Source: Cyclospora cayetanensis (lineage: Eukaryota > Apicomplexa > Conoidasida > Eucoccidiorida > Eimeriidae). From it: 23,073 bases of DNA. A model generated the notes under the pieces. It saw only the letters and a program-made list of their open reading frames with translations. It was not told where the DNA came from and did no database searches. Made by a program: the position numbers and the translations under genes. The stretch spans positions 1 through 23,073 of the forward strand of contig NW_020312269.1 in assembly GCF_002999335.1 (NCBI RefSeq), given 5' to 3'. Below are positions 20,481-23,073 of this stretch, piece by piece (positions within the stretch are counted from its first letter, which is position 1; every line of letters begins with the position of its first letter).

Positions 20481-21250
20481 AACTCATGCACCCTGCAAAT
20501 GCTTGACAGCCCCCAAATCGATTCAGCGTGGACGCGTGGGCACTAGACCATGTGGACATGATAGAACCACTCCATTGCTATGGAAAACGCGCATCGAAAC
20601 TCCATACGCTAAAAAAATGAGGACTGCTACAAAATCGAACCCAAAAAAAATATCCCACATCTAACAAAGCACCACTTCGCTTGGCTCCATAATCGCATAT
20701 TTAATGCAATGTACAGTCAGGATATTCTTTCTCTGAGCACATGCAATGCGACAAGACAACACCTACACAGCTCTACTCAGAAGACCCGCACCCTTCAGTG
20801 GCTATCACACCCACCGCCAGCTGAGCAGCATCCTACTCAAATCGTATAACACATACTGACGGCTGCGTGACTTGACCGAAAAAACCAGGAGCACAAACCT
20901 GACGCGCCCGTGGTCCCAAACGACACCGAGTACACACTGCGGGCTTCTGCGCACCCACACCCGGACCGCACATGGCTTGCACAACCCACTTGCTGAAAAG
21001 CGCCAACGCAGAGAGGCATGAGCTCGCGCAAACCATCAGCCCATATGTAGCACAATAGACTACGGCGAAATATGGACGAACTCCAGCTACTCGAAGGCGC
21101 GCAGCCTCTCCTGGCAAAGGATCCGGCTCGGTCCTCCAATTGTCACTTTCAGCTTCAGCCGCCGCAATAGATAATATATGAGCATCCAAATGAAACACCC
21201 TTTAAGTGCAGCACTCAGCCTACTCCTCCCCGTAAGGCTGCACACAGCAG

Positions 21251-22143
21251 CAGTGCTAGCCATCCCACTGCAGCACAGAAGCTAGGTGCTGGCATCAGCC
21301 TACATGCATTATCTGCAGGAAAATGCACATTCTACACCCCACACCTTTGAATGCAAAGAGCGCACTGTCTGAGTCATGCAGCGCCCAAATGTTTGCCAGC
21401 TTCCAGATCAATTCCGCGTCAACGCGACGCCAAGTGCTAGCCTGTGTGTTCGTGCTACAAACACTCTCGTTTTATGGCCATGCTTGCATAAACATTCCAT
21501 ACGCTGGAAACGACCATCCACTTCTCCGAACACATGCCATGCAACAAGCACCGCATCTTGTAAAACACCAATTCAGCATAGCCCCTTACTCACATAAGCG
21601 GCTCTATTGGTGCTATTGATATTGTTGCTTTGAGCACATACAACACGACACGACCACACCAACGCAGATTTGAGCACAGGAGCCCTACTGCCACTGGCTC
21701 CCAGACCACCTCCCAACTCAGCATCGTCCTCCCAAAGTCGCCTAAACGCACGGACGCCTGCGAGTCTCCAATAACACTCCGCATCACATCTCTAGTACAC
21801 CAGTGGTACCAAACAACACCTACGACGCATTGCCTGCTTATCCGCTCCAACACCCAAACCGCACTTGGCTTGCACAACCCACTTCCTGAAAACCGCCAAC
21901 GCCGACCGGCATCACCAAATGCGGATCATCAGCGCAAAGCCTGCCTTACTTACAACAGTGAAACACGTAAGAATTACAGCCACGCAAAGGTGCTTATGCT
22001 CTCCTGAACAACGATGCCGTTCGGTCCTCCAATTGTCGCTTTCAGCTTCCGACACTGCAATAGAGAATATATGGGCATCCACGTGAAACACCCTTTAAGT
22101 GCAGCACTTAGCCTACTCCTCCCAGTGCGACTGCACATAACAA
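21251..22143. repeat. Satellite unit 2
   Basis: A complete 893-bp unit bounded by the CAGTGCTAGCC landmark. Closely similar to unit 3, with scattered substitutions and small indels, and clearly more distant from the sequence to its left. Confidence 0.9.
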
Positions 22144-23037
22144 CAGTGCTAGCCATTCCACTGCAGCACAGAAGCTAGGTGCTGCCACTCAGCCTACATG
22201 CATTATCTGCAGCAAAATGCACATTCTACACCCCACACCTTTAGATGCATATTGGACACTGCCTGAGTCATGCAGCGTCCAAATGTTCACCAGCCTCCAG
22301 ATCAATTCCGCATCAAAGCGACGCCAAGTGCTAGGCAATGTGCTCGTGCTAGAACCACTCTAGTCTAATAGCCATGCTCGCATGAACATTCCATATGCTA
22401 GAAAAAACTAACCACTTCTCCACACACATGCCATGAAACAAGCACCGCATCTTATAAACCACCGACTCGGCATAGCCCCTTACTCACATAAGCGGTTCTA
22501 TTGCTGCTATTGGCATTGTTGCTTTGACCACATGCAATATGACACGACGACACCAACGCAGATTTGAGCACAGGAGCCCTACTGCCACTGGCTTCCAGAC
22601 CACCTCCCAACTCAGCATCGTCCTCCCAAAGTCGCCTAAACGCACGGACGCCTGCGAGTCTCCAATAAAACTCCGCAGTACATGTATAGGGGACCAGTGG
22701 TACCAAACAACACGTACGACACATTGGATGCTTATCCGCCTCCACACCCAAACCGCACTTGGCATGCACAACCCACTTCCTGAAAACCGCCGTCGCAGAC
22801 CGGCATTAGCAAATGCGCATCATCAGCGCAAAGGCTGCATTCAGTACAACAGCGAAACATGGAAGAACTAGAGCCACTCAAAGGTGCTTAGGCTCTCCTG
22901 AACAACGATGCCGCTCGGTCCTCCAATTGTCGCTTTCAGCTTCGGCCACTGCAATAGAGAATATATGGGCATCCACGTGAAACACCCTTTAAGTGCAGCA
23001 CTTAGCCTACTCCTCCCAGTGCGACTGCACATAACAA
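22144..23037. repeat. Satellite unit 3
   Basis: A complete 894-bp unit. Its right-hand part is nearly identical to that of unit 2, and the array continues past it, so the main body of the array lies beyond the window. Confidence 0.9.
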
Positions 23038-23073
23038 CAGTGCTAGCCATTCCACTGCAGCACAGAAGCTAGG

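Larger units (their letters stand above)
20480..23073. repeat. Subtelomeric tandem repeat array, period ~893 bp
   Basis: The landmark CAGTGCTAGCC recurs at 21,251, 22,144 and 23,038, giving periods of 893 and 894 bp. Unit 2 (21,251-22,143) and unit 3 (22,144-23,037) are highly similar; their last ~170 bp differ at only a few bases. The sequence at 20,480-21,250 is a more diverged unit, recognisable by shared blocks such as GTCCTCCAATTGTC and AAACACCCTTTAAGTGCAGC. A fourth copy starts at 23,038 and is cut by the window edge. The plus strand is C/A-rich throughout. ORFs of 95-125 codons occur at the same place in units 2 and 3 on both strands, which high nucleotide identity alone explains. No coding or RNA function is apparent. 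Confidence 0.95.

Noticed and set aside
20833..21198. 121-codon minus-strand ORF in the outer satellite unit.
   Set aside because: Part of the tandem repeat; the frame is not kept in the same form in the inner units.
1..23073. CRISPR array, operons, rRNA or other prokaryotic features.
   Set aside because: Telomere repeats, retrotransposon families and satellite DNA indicate a eukaryotic chromosome end, and no short regularly spaced repeats or dense long ORFs are present.

Overview
This window reads as the end of a eukaryotic chromosome. A plant-type telomere array (AAACCCT on the + strand, TTTAGGG on the other) sits near the left edge at about 281-440, and a satellite-like tandem array with an ~893-bp period runs off the right edge from about 20,480. 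Between them I find no protein-coding gene that looks intact. What can be recognised is a set of decayed retrotransposons. AAACCCT telomeres occur in plants, green algae, oomycetes and coccidian Apicomplexa. The combination with a chromodomain Ty3/gypsy element would fit an Eimeria-like coccidian, where chromovirus-type elements have been reported, but the sequence alone does not settle the organism.

Layout. 1-280: C-rich and then degenerate sequence outside the telomere array, possibly a read-end or assembly artefact. 281-440: telomere repeats. 441-8,740: more than 8 kb with only short ORFs and no recognisable domain. About 8,950-14,300: a decayed chromovirus (Ty3/gypsy with chromodomain) on the minus strand, in the order gag with a CCHC knuckle (13.7 kb), protease (12.7 kb), reverse transcriptase (12.05-11.4 kb), RNase H (11.3-10.95 kb), integrase (10.4-9.4 kb), chromodomain (9.25-9.1 kb). 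It carries many frameshifts and stops, lost catalytic residues, an apparent deletion of the RT fingers, an internal duplication in the integrase and a 27-bp tandem duplication in gag. No LTR pair could be found by eye. 15.9-16.7 kb: a decayed non-LTR (LINE-type) reverse transcriptase, minus strand. 17.4-18.35 kb: a second Ty3/gypsy fragment on the plus strand (RT N-terminal region, possibly with a knuckle and protease). The longest ORF of the window (235 codons, minus strand, 17,221-17,928) lies antisense to it. 18.4-20.5 kb: A/C-rich DNA with no recognised feature. 20.48-23.07 kb: the tandem array, with the outermost unit most diverged and the inner units highly similar.

The picture is a gene-poor subtelomere: telomere, non-coding spacer, retroelement graveyard, satellite. 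Nothing here forms a working operon or pathway. The informative content is the identity, order and decay pattern of the elements. All domain calls come from reading translated frames by eye against family consensus motifs; no database search was run.
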